This document shows, in pieces, positions 1-7,222 of a DNA stretch of 11,316 nt. The first letter of the stretch is position 1. Every line of letters begins with the position of its first letter. Below the pieces are notes generated by a model. That model was not told the DNA's origin. It saw only the letters and a list, made by a program, of their open reading frames with translations, and did not search any database. The position numbers and the translations under genes were made by a program. The stretch is from an uncultured Clostridiaceae bacterium (GTDB taxonomy: Bacteria > Bacillota > Clostridia > Lachnospirales > Lachnospiraceae), in assembly GCA_947175375.1 (NCBI GenBank), contig CAMWMT010000042.1, positions 1 through 11,316 of the forward strand, read 5' to 3'.

Positions 1-42
1 GCCATTGAGAAGGTGCGCGAGCAGATTCAGAATATAGAATAG
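1..42 (+). CDS. 3' end of a YicC/YloC-family gene (partial)
   Basis: Only the last 13 codons and the TAG stop lie in the window. They read AIEKVREQIQNIE, which matches the highly conserved C-terminus of the YicC/YloC family (E. coli YicC ends in a very similar REQIQNIE). Family members have been linked to RNA turnover and stress survival, but nothing about activity can be read from this fragment. The stop is only 8 nt before the gmk start, so the two genes are almost certainly cotranscribed. In Bacillus subtilis the yicC homologue yloC also precedes gmk, with remA in between; no remA lies between them here. The call rests on a short but distinctive tail. Confidence 0.8.
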   Translation, partial: AIEKVREQIQNIE

Positions 43-50
43 GATAGAAT

Positions 51-683
51 ATGGCAAGAGAGGGAATATTGATTGTGGTATCCGGCTTTTCCGGCGCCGG
101 TAAAGGTACGATCATGAAAGAGCTGACAGGCAGACATGAACAGTATGCCCTGTCTATTTCGGCAACGACTCGTACAGCGAGACCAGGAGAAGAAGAAGGA
201 AAGGAATATTTTTTCAAAAGCAGAGAAGAATTTGAACAGATGATAGAAGATGGCGCGCTGATCGAATATGCGTGCTATGTGGGTAATTATTACGGAACCC
301 CAAGAGCTTATGTGGAGGAGATGCTTGCAAAAGGGAGAGACGTGATCTTGGAGATCGAGATCCAGGGAGCGCGTAAGATCCGGAAGCAGTTTCCAAATGC
401 AGTGCTTTTGTTTGTGACGACCAAAGATGCACAGGTGCTGAGAGAACGGCTGGGCAGGAGAGGGACTGAGAGCCAGGAAGTGATCGAACAGCGGCTTTTG
501 AGAGCCGTACAGGAGTCAGAAGGAATCGAGGAATATGACTATCTGGTGGTCAATGATGAACTGGATGCCTGCGTCGCAGAGATCCATTCCATTATTGAGA
601 CGGAACACCGGAAGATCTGTTATAATATGGAGCTTTTGAACAGAGTAAGAGAAGAACTGAGAAGCTTTTCGAAAGGAGAATGA
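51..683 (+). CDS. gmk: Guanylate kinase
   Basis: Transfers phosphate from ATP to GMP (or dGMP) to give GDP, a cytosolic step in guanine nucleotide supply. The 210-residue length is normal. The P-loop is at residues 12-20 (GFSGAGKGT, with Phe where Pro is more usual). The GMP-binding segment follows at about residues 37-85: SATTRTARPGE, then an EYFF stretch and GNYYGTP. The lid arginines are in the RERLGRRGTES segment near residue 145. The ATG has only a modest Shine-Dalgarno (AGGA at 41-44), which overlaps the stop of the upstream yicC gene, so translation may be coupled. rpoZ follows 3 nt after the stop. The gmk-rpoZ pairing is conserved across Firmicutes. Confidence 0.97.
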   Translation: MAREGILIVVSGFSGAGKGTIMKELTGRHEQYALSISATTRTARPGEEEGKEYFFKSREEFEQMIEDGALIEYACYVGNYYGTPRAYVEEMLAKGRDVILEIEIQGARKIRKQFPNAVLLFVTTKDAQVLRERLGRRGTESQEVIEQRLLRAVQESEGIEEYDYLVVNDELDACVAEIHSIIETEHRKICYNMELLNRVREELRSFSKGE

Positions 684-686
684 TTT

Positions 687-1016
687 ATGCTACATCCGTC
701 TTATACAGACTTAATGAGAACCATCAACAGCGAGGCAGAAGGTGATATGCCGACAGTAAACAGCCGGTACTCCATCGTTCTGGCGACAGCTAAGAGGGCG
801 AGACAACTGATTGCAGGAGAGGAGGCATATGTAGAGAGTAAAGGCAAGAAACCGCTTTCTATTGCGGTTGAGGAAGTCAGCAAGGGTTTTGTGACGATTG
901 AGCCGGAGACGGAAGCAGAAGAGCCGGCAGAGGAGTCGGAAGTAGAAGAGGCTTCTGCCGAAGAAGACCTGATGGAACATCAGGCGGATACTATGGATTG
1001 GGAGGAAGAGCAATGA
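687..1016 (+). CDS. rpoZ: DNA-directed RNA polymerase omega subunit
   Basis: The omega subunit helps assemble and stabilise RNA polymerase by binding beta-prime. The 109-residue protein has the expected N-terminal LHPSYTDLM, the conserved NSRYSIVLATAKRARQL helix (residues 26-42) and the KPLSIAVEEV segment. From about residue 72 on it becomes a strongly acidic, low-complexity tail rich in Glu and Ala, as in many clostridial omegas. The start ATG has a strong Shine-Dalgarno (AAAGGAG at 672-678) lying within the end of gmk. Its TGA overlaps the ATG of ptsI (ATGA), so termination on rpoZ can feed initiation on ptsI. Omega tail length varies widely, so the acidic tail is not a sign of damage. Confidence 0.95.
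   Translation: MLHPSYTDLMRTINSEAEGDMPTVNSRYSIVLATAKRARQLIAGEEAYVESKGKKPLSIAVEEVSKGFVTIEPETEAEEPAEESEVEEASAEEDLMEHQADTMDWEEEQ
1001..1008 (+). promoter_or_regulatory. Ribosome binding site that fixes the ptsI start
   Basis: GGAGGAAG lies inside the rpoZ coding end, with 4 nt between it and the ATG at 1013. The longer in-frame alternative, a TTG at 998, would sit upstream of this site and have no Shine-Dalgarno of its own. The site therefore supports the ATG that overlaps the rpoZ stop. Confidence 0.8.
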
Positions 1017-2629
1017 TTGTAAGAGAAGGCAAGAGTGTATTCAAAGGAGTTGCCATTGGCGGTATCTTCGTATATCGGAAAGCTGAAAAAGCAGTTAATA
1101 AAGTAGAGATTGAAGATACTGCAGCAGAGCTTGCCCGTTTTGAGGCAGCAAAAGAAAAGGCCATGGGGCAGTTAAAAGGACTCTATGAGAAGGCACGGGT
1201 CGACGTGGGCGAAGAAGAGGCAATGATCTTTGACGTTCACCAGATGCTTCTGGACGATCTGGATTACAATGAGTCCATTACCGGTATTATCGAGAATGAT
1301 AAAATGAATGCTGAGTATGCAGTGTTTATGACCGGCGAGCAGATGGCAGCCATGTTCCTGAGCATGGAAGACGACTATATGAGAGGACGTGCAGCGGATA
1401 TCCATGATATTTCCGACAGGCTGATCTCCATCCTGAACGGAACACAGGTAAGTCCGGAGGCGATGCCGGAACCAGTCATCATCGTGGCAGAAGACCTGGC
1501 TCCCAGTGAGACGGTACAGTTTGACAAGAGCAAGCTTCTGGCGATCGTAACGCAGAAGGGTTCTGCAAATTCTCATACGGCGATTCTTGCAAGGACCATG
1601 AACATTCCGTCTCTTGTGACGACGGATATTGAGATTGATCAGGAATACCATGGCAGACAGGCAATTGTTGATGGTTTTGCAGGCCTGATCTACATCGATC
1701 CGGATGAAGAGACCATGGCAAAGATGGTAGAGAAGAAGAGGAAAGCAGACGAGCAGAGAGCACTTCTTCAGGAGATGAAAGGGAAAGAGACTGTCACAAA
1801 GGCAGGCAAGCACATTCATCTGTATTCCAACATCGGCGGCGTGAATGATGTAGATGCAGTTCTTGAGAATGATTCCGAAGGTATTGGCCTGTTCCGCAGT
1901 GAGTTCCTGTATCTGGGATGCGATGATTATCCAAGTGAGGAAGTGCAGTTCGAGGCATATAAGACAGTTCTGTCCCGTATGGAAGGCAAGAAGGTAATCA
2001 TCCGTACGCTGGATATCGGTGCAGACAAGCAGATCGATTATTTTGATCTTCCGAAGGAAGACAATCCGGCGCTCGGTTATCGCGCGATCCGTATCTGCCT
2101 GACCAGAAAAGATGTATTTAAGACACAACTTCGTGCTCTGTTCCGTGCATCTGCATTTGGTACGCTGGGAATCATGTTCCCGATGATCATCTCTGTCAAA
2201 GAGATCGAGCAGATCAAAGAGATCGTGGAAGAAGTGAAGCTTGAGCTGGCAAGAGAAGATGTGGCGATGGGCGAAGTAGAGCTTGGTATCATGATCGAGA
2301 CGCCTGCAGCAGCAGTTACGAGCGATCTGCTGGCTCCGCATGTGGACTTCTTCAGCATCGGAACCAATGACCTGAGCCAGTACACTCTGGCGATCGACCG
2401 TCAGAATCAGTCTCTGGACAACTTCTTCGATCCGCATCATGAGGCGATCCTGCGTCTGATCCAGATGACAATCGAGAATGCACACAAATACGGTGCATGG
2501 TGCGGTATCTGCGGTGAGCTTGGCGCAGATGAAGAACTGACTGCGAAGTTTGTACAGATGGGCATCGACGAGCTGTCCGTATCTCCGGGATATACACTGG
2601 AGCTTCGTAAGCGTATCCGTGAGTGTTAA
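1013..2629 (+). CDS. ptsI: PTS enzyme I (phosphoenolpyruvate-protein phosphotransferase)
   Basis: Takes phosphate from phosphoenolpyruvate and passes it to HPr, the first step of PTS sugar uptake, in the cytosol. The phosphohistidine domain has the active-site His188 in the KGSANSHTAILAR motif. The C-terminal PEP-binding barrel shows GIGLFRSEFLYL (about residues 285-300), GIMIETPAAA, FFSIGTNDLSQYTLAIDR and the catalytic Cys500 in WCGICGELG. The 538-residue length is about 35 short of E. coli enzyme I (575). His188 and Cys500 are near the E. coli numbering (189 and 502), so the shortfall is all at the C-terminus, which ends just after DELSVSPGYTLELRKRI. The start is the ATG overlapping the rpoZ stop. 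ptsH follows after 40 nt, the reverse of the common ptsH-ptsI order. Arginine is often CGT, suggesting strong expression. Confidence 0.97.
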   Translation: MIVREGKSVFKGVAIGGIFVYRKAEKAVNKVEIEDTAAELARFEAAKEKAMGQLKGLYEKARVDVGEEEAMIFDVHQMLLDDLDYNESITGIIENDKMNAEYAVFMTGEQMAAMFLSMEDDYMRGRAADIHDISDRLISILNGTQVSPEAMPEPVIIVAEDLAPSETVQFDKSKLLAIVTQKGSANSHTAILARTMNIPSLVTTDIEIDQEYHGRQAIVDGFAGLIYIDPDEETMAKMVEKKRKADEQRALLQEMKGKETVTKAGKHIHLYSNIGGVNDVDAVLENDSEGIGLFRSEFLYLGCDDYPSEEVQFEAYKTVLSRMEGKKVIIRTLDIGADKQIDYFDLPKEDNPALGYRAIRICLTRKDVFKTQLRALFRASAFGTLGIMFPMIISVKEIEQIKEIVEEVKLELAREDVAMGEVELGIMIETPAAAVTSDLLAPHVDFFSIGTNDLSQYTLAIDRQNQSLDNFFDPHHEAILRLIQMTIENAHKYGAWCGICGELGADEELTAKFVQMGIDELSVSPGYTLELRKRIREC

Positions 2630-2669
2630 TATTGTTTAAAAAAATTTTAATATAAAGGAGAAAAAAGAC

Positions 2670-2927
2670 ATGAAATCATTTACTTACACCATTCAGGACG
2701 AACTTGGAATCCACGCAAGACCGGCTGGAATGCTTGCAAAAGCAGTAGCAGGCTACAAGAGCGTTGTGACTCTTGACAACGGAACCAAGAAAGCAGACGC
2801 TAAGAGACTGATGGCAATCATGAGCATGGGCGTAAAGAAAGGCCACACAGTTACTGTATCTGTTGAGGGTGAAGACGAGGATGCAGCAGTAGCAGCACTC
2901 GAAGAGTTCTTCAAGACCAATCTGTAA
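2670..2927 (+). CDS. ptsH: PTS phosphocarrier protein HPr
   Basis: HPr carries phosphate from enzyme I to the sugar-specific EIIA proteins. The 85-residue protein has the active site GIHARPAG with His15 and Arg17. It aligns without gaps to Bacillus subtilis HPr through residue 35 and again around residues 40-54. In that alignment residue 46, the serine phosphorylated by HPr kinase in Firmicutes, is Arg (K45-R46-L47-M48; codon AGA). The downstream Ser52 is kept but is not the known regulatory site. The start ATG has AAGGAG 9 nt upstream. The 40-nt AT-rich gap after ptsI shows no convincing separate promoter, so it is probably cotranscribed with ptsI. A long hairpin follows the stop. Confidence 0.96.
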   Translation: MKSFTYTIQDELGIHARPAGMLAKAVAGYKSVVTLDNGTKKADAKRLMAIMSMGVKKGHTVTVSVEGEDEDAAVAALEEFFKTNL

Positions 2928-2945
2928 GGAATACAGGAAAACATC

Positions 2946-3019
2946 GGGGGTGTTGCAAAATGCTCTTTGTCCGTGTGTTCAGCACTCGTATGGACAGGAT
3001 TACATTTTGCAACACCCCC
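2946..3019 (+). terminator. Long-stem hairpin after ptsH, probable terminator
   Basis: GGGGGTGTTGCAAAATG (2946-2962) is the perfect 17-nt reverse complement of 3003-3019. The 40 nt between can fold again: 2968-2977 pairs with 2987-2996 over ten positions, including three G-U pairs, leaving a 9-nt loop. The base of the stem is five G-C pairs and is followed by TTCGTTTCT, a loose U-rich tail, which fits an intrinsic terminator for the rpoZ-ptsI-ptsH operon. The stem is longer than usual for a terminator, so a palindromic dispersed repeat is an alternative. Confidence 0.65.
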
Positions 3020-3037
3020 TTCGTTTCTATACACGCT

Positions 3038-3081
3038 CAGGACACATATGGAGATCGACTGCTGTGTAGCATGTGTTCCTG
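3038..3081 (+). other. Second hairpin in the leader of the M16C peptidase gene
   Basis: CAGGACACAT (3038-3047) pairs with ATGTGTTCCTG (3071-3081) as ten base pairs with one bulged T at 3077. Inside the 23-nt loop, GCT (3061-3063) can pair with AGC (3068-3070). No U-run follows, so it is not an intrinsic terminator by itself. It may be a leader structure or 5'-end stabiliser. The rest of this gap, to 3148, shows only a possible -10 (TATGAT at 3092-3097) without a good -35. Confidence 0.4.
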
Positions 3082-3148
3082 CCCGACTGGATATGATAAA
3101 GAACAGGAAAGATGTTCATACTAACTCAAAAAAGATCTGGAGGTATCA

Positions 3149-6067
3149 ATGACCATAGAACAAATGGAAGCTTATGAGCTGATACAGAAAGAGCAGATCC
3201 CGGAGTTGAATTCCGAAGGATATCTGTTAAAACATAAAAAGACCGGCGCAAGGGTGGCGCTGCTTGAAAATGAGGACGAGAATAAGGTGTTTACGATTGG
3301 ATTCCGTACGCCGCCGTCGGACAGTACGGGAGTGCCGCATATCATGGAGCATTCCGTGCTCTGCGGTTCCGAGGAATATCCGGTAAAGGATCCTTTTGTA
3401 GAACTGGTGAAAGGGTCTTTGAATACATTCCTGAATGCCATGACTTATCCGGACAAGACCGTATATCCGGTAGCAAGCTGTAATGACCAGGATTTCCAGA
3501 ATCTGATGCATGTCTATCTGGATGCCGTATTTCATCCTAATATCTATCAGGAGGAGAAAATCTTCCGGCAGGAGGGCTGGCATTATGAGTTGGAATCAGA
3601 AGAGGAACCGGTTATTTATAATGGTGTTGTTTATAATGAGATGAAGGGTGCATTCTCTTCCCCGGAGGATATGCTGGATCGGGAGATCATGACGACGCTG
3701 TACCCGGATACGCCGTATTTTCATGAATCTGGCGGTGATCCAAAGCATATACCGGAACTCACGTATGAGGATTTTCTTGCCTTCCACAAGAAGTTCTATC
3801 ATCCCTCTAACAGCTATATCTATTTATATGGGAATATGGATATGGCAGAGAAGCTTGCATGGATTGATGAGCATTATCTGAGCAAATACGAATATCTGGA
3901 GGTGGATTCCTCGATCGGAAGACAGAAAGCTTTCAACTGTCAGAAGGAGCGGGTCGTGGATTATCCGATCTCTTCCGGAGAGTCTGTGAAGAATCAGGCA
4001 TATCTATCCTATAGTGCAGTGGTGGGTGATTCTCTGGACCCGGAACTGTATCTGGCATTTCAGGTGCTGGAGTATGCGCTTCTGTCCGCGCCGGGCGCGC
4101 CCCTGAAGCAGGCGCTTCTGGATGCAGGCATCGGAAAGGATATCTTAAGCTCCTATGAAAATGGCATTGCGCAGCCGTATTTTTCAATCATTGCCAAACA
4201 TGCGGATATGGAGCAGAAGGATGCATTCCTGGACACCATCCGTACAACACTGACCAAAATCGTGGAAAACGGGTTTGACAAAAAAGCGCTTCGGGCAGGC
4301 CTTAATTTTTATGAGTTCCGCTATCGGGAGGCGGATTTTGGAAATTATCCAAAGGGGCTTATGTACGGGCTGCAGATGTTTGACAGCTGGCTCTATGATG
4401 AGACGAAGCCGTTTCTCCATCTGATCGCACTGGAGAACTTTGCAATATTGAAGAGCAGGATGGACAGCGGATATTTCGAAAGACTGGTAAAGACCTGGCT
4501 TTTGGACAACACGCATACCGCGCTTCTGATCTTAAGACCGGTGCCGGGCCTGGAGGCACAGGAGGGAGAACGTGTCGCCCAGGCACTGCAGGAATATAAA
4601 GAAAGCCTGGAAGCGGATGAGGTAAAAGAACTGGTAAAGAGCACACAAGAACTGAAGGCCTATCAGGATGAGCCGTCTTCTCCGGAAGACCTCCGGAAGA
4701 TTCCCATGCTGAAGCGGGAGGATATTAAGAGAACGGTAAAGCCTTTTGTCAACCAGGAACTGTGCGTGGATGGAACGACACTTCTGCATCAGGATATTTT
4801 CACGAACGGGATCAGCTATATCCGCCTGCTGTTTGACGCAGAAAGGCTTCCATCTTCGCTTATTCCCTATATGGGAATCCTGAAGCATGTGCTTGGTTTT
4901 ATGGATACAGAAAATTACAGCTACGGCGAACTGTTCAATGAGATCAACTGCCATACCGGCGGGATCGGCCCCGCAGTCAATCTCTATGGGAATATGCGGG
5001 AACGGGAAAAATACCGTGTGATGTTCGAGCTGAAGACAAAGGTACTTTCGGAGAAGACGGATTTTGCGTTTGCCATGATGCGGGAGATCCTGCACCGGAC
5101 AAAGCTGACGGATAAAAAACGGTTGTATGAGATCATCGCACAGCTGAAATCCAGGCTTCAGATGTATCTGACATCCTCCGGCCACTCGGCAGCGGCCATG
5201 CGTGCAATGGCAGGTTTCTCTGCATCTGCTCAGTTGAATGACCGGATGACTGGTATCGCATTTTACCAGATCATAGAGGAGCTGGAGCGGAATTTTGAAG
5301 AACGTTCGGATGACCTGATCCAGAAGCTCTCACAGGTAATGCAGCATGTCCTGCGCCCGGAATGCCTAACGGTGAGCTGTACCTCCGGACAGGAAGGAAT
5401 CGAGGCAGTAAAAAGAGAGATTCTGGCGCTGAAAAAAGCGTTGTATACCATTCCTCTTGTGGAGCGGGAAGAACAGGAAGCAGAAAAACTTCAGGTGCAG
5501 AAGGAAGGTATCATGACACCGTCTGCCGTCCAGTATGTGGCGCGTGCAGGACATATCAGCACGTATACAGGCGCATACCGGATTCTGAAGGTGATCTTAA
5601 GCTATGATTATTTGTGGATCCAGATCCGGGTAAAGGGCGGCGCTTATGGCTGTATGAGCGGCTTCGGAATCTATGGGGACAGCTATCTGGTATCCTATCG
5701 GGATCCGAACCTTAAGCAGACTAATGAAGTGTTTGAAAAGACAGCGGATTATGTAGAACAGTTTGACGCAGATGAACGGGATATGACCAGATATATCATC
5801 GGAACGATCAGTGAACTGGATACTCCGCTTACTCCGGCAGCAGAAGGATCACGTTCTATGTCCGCATGGCTGACCCACACGACCGAGGAAGACCTGCAGA
5901 AGATCCGGGATGAAGTGCTCGATGCAGCTCCGGCGGATATCCGCGCGCTTGCCGGCGGGATCCGGGAACTTCTGGCAGAAGAGAGTTTCTGCGCGATCGG
6001 AAATGAAAACCGTATTGAGAAGGAAAAGGAACTGTTTGATCAGACTTTCCGGCTCTTTCATTCTTAA
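3149..6067 (+). CDS. Zinc metallopeptidase, M16C (presequence protease-like) family
   Basis: An insulysin-fold peptidase that in this subfamily encloses and degrades peptides rather than folded proteins. The inverted zinc motif HIMEH has H64, E67 and H68. The third ligand is E164 in YNEMKGAF, 96 residues after H68, the same spacing as in plant PreP. Near the C-terminus, RVKGGAYG supplies R827 and Y833, with the same six-residue spacing as the PreP Arg/Tyr pair that contacts substrate. The 972-residue length suits a single-chain enzyme of four M16 domains with the M16C-associated linker in the middle (about residues 480-720). No signal peptide is visible, so it should act in the cytosol. The ATG has a strong GGAGG (3139-3143). 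era follows after 27 nt. The physiological substrate cannot be told from sequence. Confidence 0.93.
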   Translation: MTIEQMEAYELIQKEQIPELNSEGYLLKHKKTGARVALLENEDENKVFTIGFRTPPSDSTGVPHIMEHSVLCGSEEYPVKDPFVELVKGSLNTFLNAMTYPDKTVYPVASCNDQDFQNLMHVYLDAVFHPNIYQEEKIFRQEGWHYELESEEEPVIYNGVVYNEMKGAFSSPEDMLDREIMTTLYPDTPYFHESGGDPKHIPELTYEDFLAFHKKFYHPSNSYIYLYGNMDMAEKLAWIDEHYLSKYEYLEVDSSIGRQKAFNCQKERVVDYPISSGESVKNQAYLSYSAVVGDSLDPELYLAFQVLEYALLSAPGAPLKQALLDAGIGKDILSSYENGIAQPYFSIIAKHADMEQKDAFLDTIRTTLTKIVENGFDKKALRAGLNFYEFRYREADFGNYPKGLMYGLQMFDSWLYDETKPFLHLIALENFAILKSRMDSGYFERLVKTWLLDNTHTALLILRPVPGLEAQEGERVAQALQEYKESLEADEVKELVKSTQELKAYQDEPSSPEDLRKIPMLKREDIKRTVKPFVNQELCVDGTTLLHQDIFTNGISYIRLLFDAERLPSSLIPYMGILKHVLGFMDTENYSYGELFNEINCHTGGIGPAVNLYGNMREREKYRVMFELKTKVLSEKTDFAFAMMREILHRTKLTDKKRLYEIIAQLKSRLQMYLTSSGHSAAAMRAMAGFSASAQLNDRMTGIAFYQIIEELERNFEERSDDLIQKLSQVMQHVLRPECLTVSCTSGQEGIEAVKREILALKKALYTIPLVEREEQEAEKLQVQKEGIMTPSAVQYVARAGHISTYTGAYRILKVILSYDYLWIQIRVKGGAYGCMSGFGIYGDSYLVSYRDPNLKQTNEVFEKTADYVEQFDADERDMTRYIIGTISELDTPLTPAAEGSRSMSAWLTHTTEEDLQKIRDEVLDAAPADIRALAGGIRELLAEESFCAIGNENRIEKEKELFDQTFRLFHS

Positions 6068-6094
6068 TGCCGTGGGGCAGAAAGTGGTACAGAT

Positions 6095-7000
6095 ATGAAT
6101 GAACAGAAGAAATCCGGCTTTGCGACTCTGATCGGAAGGCCGAATGTGGGAAAGTCCACACTGATGAACCAGCTGATCGGACAGAAGATCGCCATCACTT
6201 CCCATAAGCCTCAGACGACCAGGAACCGGATCCAGACGGTCTATACTTCGGAAAAAGGCCAGATCGTGTTCCTGGATACGCCAGGGATTCACAAAGCGAA
6301 GAACAAGCTGGGCGAATATATGGTAAATGTGGCAGAACGTACGCTGAAAGAAGTGGATGTGGTGCTGTGGCTTGTGGAGCCGACAACCTTTATCGGAGCC
6401 GGTGAACGGCATATCGCAGAGCAGCTCACCCGCATCCATACTCCGGTAATCCTGATCATCAATAAAGTTGATCTGGTGAAAAAGGAAGAAGTGCTTACCT
6501 TCATCGATGCCTATCGGAAGATCCTGGATTTTGCCGAGATCGTTCCGGTATCGGCGCTGAAAGGGACGAATAAGGAAACGCTGATCGAACTGATCTACAA
6601 ATATCTCCCTTATGGCCCCATGTTTTACGATGAGGATACTGTGACAGACCAGCCTTTGCGTCAGATTACAGCTGAGCTGATACGAGAAAAAGCGCTGAAG
6701 CTTCTGGATGAAGAGATCCCTCACGGGATCGCGGTATCCATTGATATCATGAAACAACGGAGCAGAGGAAACCTGTGGGATATCGAAGCGACGATCATCT
6801 GTGAACGGGATTCCCACAAGGGCATCATCATAGGAAAAGGCGGAGTCATGTTGAAAAAGATCGGTTCCGCTGCCCGCTATGAGATTGAGAAACAGCTGGA
6901 AGCAAAGGTGAACTTAAAGCTCTGGGTGAAGGTGAAGAAGGACTGGAGAGATTCCGACTTCCTTATAAAAAATTTTGGATATGACAAGAAAGAAGTATAG
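6095..7000 (+). CDS. era: GTPase Era, ribosome assembly factor
   Basis: Era binds GTP and the 3' end of 16S rRNA during assembly of the small ribosomal subunit. The 301-residue protein has all the G motifs: GRPNVGKST (14-22), DTPG (61-64), NKVD (123-126) and SALK (153-156). The C-terminal KH RNA-binding domain has the GKGG loop at 247-250 and the usual LKLWVKVKKDWR end. The start ATG gives the standard N-terminus just before the P-loop, but its Shine-Dalgarno is weak. With only 27 nt after the M16C stop, it may depend on read-through from that gene. It is followed by a small YqzL-like gene and recO, an order also known from Bacillus. Confidence 0.97.
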   Translation: MNEQKKSGFATLIGRPNVGKSTLMNQLIGQKIAITSHKPQTTRNRIQTVYTSEKGQIVFLDTPGIHKAKNKLGEYMVNVAERTLKEVDVVLWLVEPTTFIGAGERHIAEQLTRIHTPVILIINKVDLVKKEEVLTFIDAYRKILDFAEIVPVSALKGTNKETLIELIYKYLPYGPMFYDEDTVTDQPLRQITAELIREKALKLLDEEIPHGIAVSIDIMKQRSRGNLWDIEATIICERDSHKGIIIGKGGVMLKKIGSAARYEIEKQLEAKVNLKLWVKVKKDWRDSDFLIKNFGYDKKEV

Positions 7001-7060
7001 GACCGGTCCGCTTCGGGGATTCTAAAGTTACACAGAACAGAGAAAGCGGAGGTTCAAAGG

Positions 7061-7222
7061 ATGGACAGTTGGAATCGATTTGCACGCACCGGAGATATAC
7101 GAGATTATCTTGCTTACAAGACAGAGGAGATCAGGACAGGAAGGATGGGAGAGAAGCATGAGCAGCCAGATCTGTACGGTGACCGGTATCGTTTTGTCTG
7201 CCGCACCAGTGGGGGAATATGA
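7061..7222 (+). CDS. Small YqzL-like protein overlapping recO
   Basis: A 53-codon ORF begins at an ATG with a good GGAGG (7048-7052, 8 nt spacing) and ends with TGA at 7220-7222. The N-terminus MDSWNRFARTGDIRDYLAYK fits the short YqzL-like pattern of an aromatic residue, then TG-x-I-x-x-YL-x-(Y/F)K, as in Bacillus subtilis YqzL, which also lies between era and recO. The function of YqzL is unknown to me. The last 65 nt lie inside recO in a different frame, so the C-terminal part (after about residue 32) is read from the recO N-terminal coding region and may be poorly conserved. The gene could couple translation into recO. The family assignment rests on a short motif plus gene position. Confidence 0.65.
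   Translation: MDSWNRFARTGDIRDYLAYKTEEIRTGRMGEKHEQPDLYGDRYRFVCRTSGGI
7147..7153 (+). promoter_or_regulatory. Ribosome binding site that fixes the recO start
   Basis: GGGAGAG lies 4 nt before the ATG at 7158, inside the YqzL-like ORF. A longer in-frame reading from 7080 would add 26 residues with no family resemblance and no such site, so the ATG at 7158 is preferred. Confidence 0.65.

Noticed and set aside
998..1012. Five-codon N-terminal extension of ptsI from a TTG
   Set aside because: The Shine-Dalgarno is downstream of that TTG and well placed for the ATG at 1013.
1172..2485. 437-codon open frame on the - strand opposite ptsI
   Set aside because: Lies wholly inside a well-supported gene, has no ribosome site of note and has a Cys/His/Leu-rich, low-plausibility composition. 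It is explained by codon bias in ptsI.
2630..2669. AT-rich ptsI-ptsH gap as a promoter
   Set aside because: TTGTTT and TATAAA are only 13 bp apart, and the start site would fall after the ribosome site.
2967..3152. 61-codon + strand frame starting at TTG in the gap after ptsH
   Set aside because: It is read through both hairpins, starts at a TTG without a ribosome site and runs into the next gene's start. The RNA structures explain the region better.
4532..5185. 217-codon - strand frame inside the M16C gene, with similar ones at 7131-7781 and 10567-11196
   Set aside because: Same reason: each is fully antisense to a clear gene and lacks recognisable protein features.
5849..6817. 322-codon open frame on the - strand across the M16C gene end and era
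   Set aside because: Opposes two conserved genes whose motifs are intact, and the protein resembles no family I know. It is a shadow of their codon use.
7000..7009. Perfect 10-bp palindrome GGACCGGTCC at the era stop
   Set aside because: It has no loop and no U-run, so it is not a terminator. A 10-bp palindrome by itself is too little to call a regulator site.
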